From: a virus
IMG/VR virus record: IMGVR_UViG_3300032069_000858
Coordinates: 1 to 20,320 of that record
Length of the DNA stretch: 20,320 nucleotides
Reading direction: 5' to 3' (one strand)
Part shown: positions 19,971 to 20,320 of the stretch, piece by piece
How the letters are laid out: each line of letters starts with the position of its first letter
Position numbering within the stretch: the first letter of the stretch is position 1
Program-made: the position numbers and the translations under genes
The notes under the pieces: model-generated
What the model was told of the DNA's origin: nothing
The model's database searches: none
Seen by the model: the letters and a program-made list of their open reading frames with translations, nothing else

Positions 19971-20320
19971 GCTTGCACCCCCGCCGCCTTCTTCTCCAGC
20001 CTCACCTGCGGGCAGAACTGGTTGCCGTTGATGGCGCTCTGGGCCCGGGTCCAGGCCTGGGTGTTCATGACCACCACGTCCTTGAGGTCCTTGGCTAGCG
20101 ATTCGTAGGCCTGGACCAGGCTGACGTTGCGCTCGTAGAACTTGCTGATTTCCTGCGTGTCGGCCCGGTATTCCCGGAGGATGTCCTGGGTGTCGTCGCG
20201 GTACTCGCGGAGCGTGCGTTCCCGGCCGCGTTCGTTGAAGAACCAGAGCACGAGCAAGAGGCCGGGCAGGCCGAACTGGCCGGCGAATTCCATGAGCTTG
20301 AGGAACGACAACCCTTCCAT
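19967..20320 (-). CDS. Membrane-anchored coiled-coil protein, possible lysis-module member
   Basis: A 117-residue protein with an ATG at the very edge of the window, so an upstream extension cannot be excluded. A single hydrophobic segment (about 13-28, AGQFGLPGLLLVLWFF) precedes a charged helix with a direct 11-residue repeat, LREYRDDTQDI (37-47) and LREYRADTQEI (48-58). The C-terminal half has 'VVVMNTQAWTRAQSAINGNQFCPQVR'. A hydrophobic anchor plus coiled coil in front of the terminase genes fits the place where Mu-like phages keep holin or spanin-type lysis genes, but no lipobox or clear holin topology is visible. Its role is left open. Its stop overlaps the next start (GTGA). Confidence 0.6.
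   Translation of the reverse strand: MEGLSFLKLMEFAGQFGLPGLLLVLWFFNERGRERTLREYRDDTQDILREYRADTQEISKFYERNVSLVQAYESLAKDLKDVVVMNTQAWTRAQSAINGNQFCPQVRLEKKAAGVQA

Overview
The window is the late structural operon of a tailed, Mu-related phage or prophage. Every gene I can support lies on the minus strand, so the transcription order runs from position 20320 down to 1. The DNA is GC-rich apart from two AT-rich islands, at about 1040-1770 and 5740-6720. No integrase, transposase, repressor or lysis gene can be recognised here, so lifestyle is inferred only from the structural genes. They resemble those of transposable siphophages of the B3/D3112 kind: Mu-type head genes joined to a long non-contractile tail with no sheath gene.

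Layout in transcription order. 20320-19262: a small membrane/coiled-coil protein, a small coiled-coil protein and the terminase small subunit. 19269-16421: terminase large subunit and DUF935 portal. 16424-15360: Mu gpI-like protease with an internal, well-placed ribosome binding site for a nested scaffold. 15336-13431: capsid decoration protein and major capsid protein. 13230-11742: DUF1320 (Mu gp36-like), gpG-like virion morphogenesis protein and DUF1834 (Mu gp37-like) connector/completion proteins. 11674-11402: a small cysteine-rich protein. 11398-10003: two paralogous tail-tube-like proteins. 9903-9173: two overlapping tail assembly chaperone ORFs joined by a canonical A AAA AAC slippery site. 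9107-7263: tape measure protein. 7206-2978: tail-tip proteins, one carrying a sialidase-like Asp-box propeller. 2912-1: small tail-tip or fibre-associated proteins and a LamG-domain protein with eight 22-residue repeats.

The most unusual aspect is that almost every gap between genes holds palindromic repeats of several unrelated families (types whose translations read like GTGILPV, FETRP, LSLSKG-like or HHSSF). Such repeats are, to my knowledge, common in chromosomes of Desulfobacterota, Planctomycetes and several uncultured phyla. They also intrude into coding sequence: a 29-bp copy sits in frame inside the terminase, a 142-residue ORF is largely three 99-bp repeat units, and several stop codons or termini are made of repeat DNA. 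This suggests long residence in a repeat-rich bacterial chromosome. The host phylum cannot be fixed from the window.

The genes work together as one assembly line: terminase and portal package DNA, protease and scaffold shape the head, connector proteins close it, tube, chaperones and tape measure build the tail, and the tip and fibre proteins (propeller, LamG, BppU-like) probably contact the cell surface. The only stretches without a gene are 200 bp or shorter, and all of the larger ones are filled with repeats.
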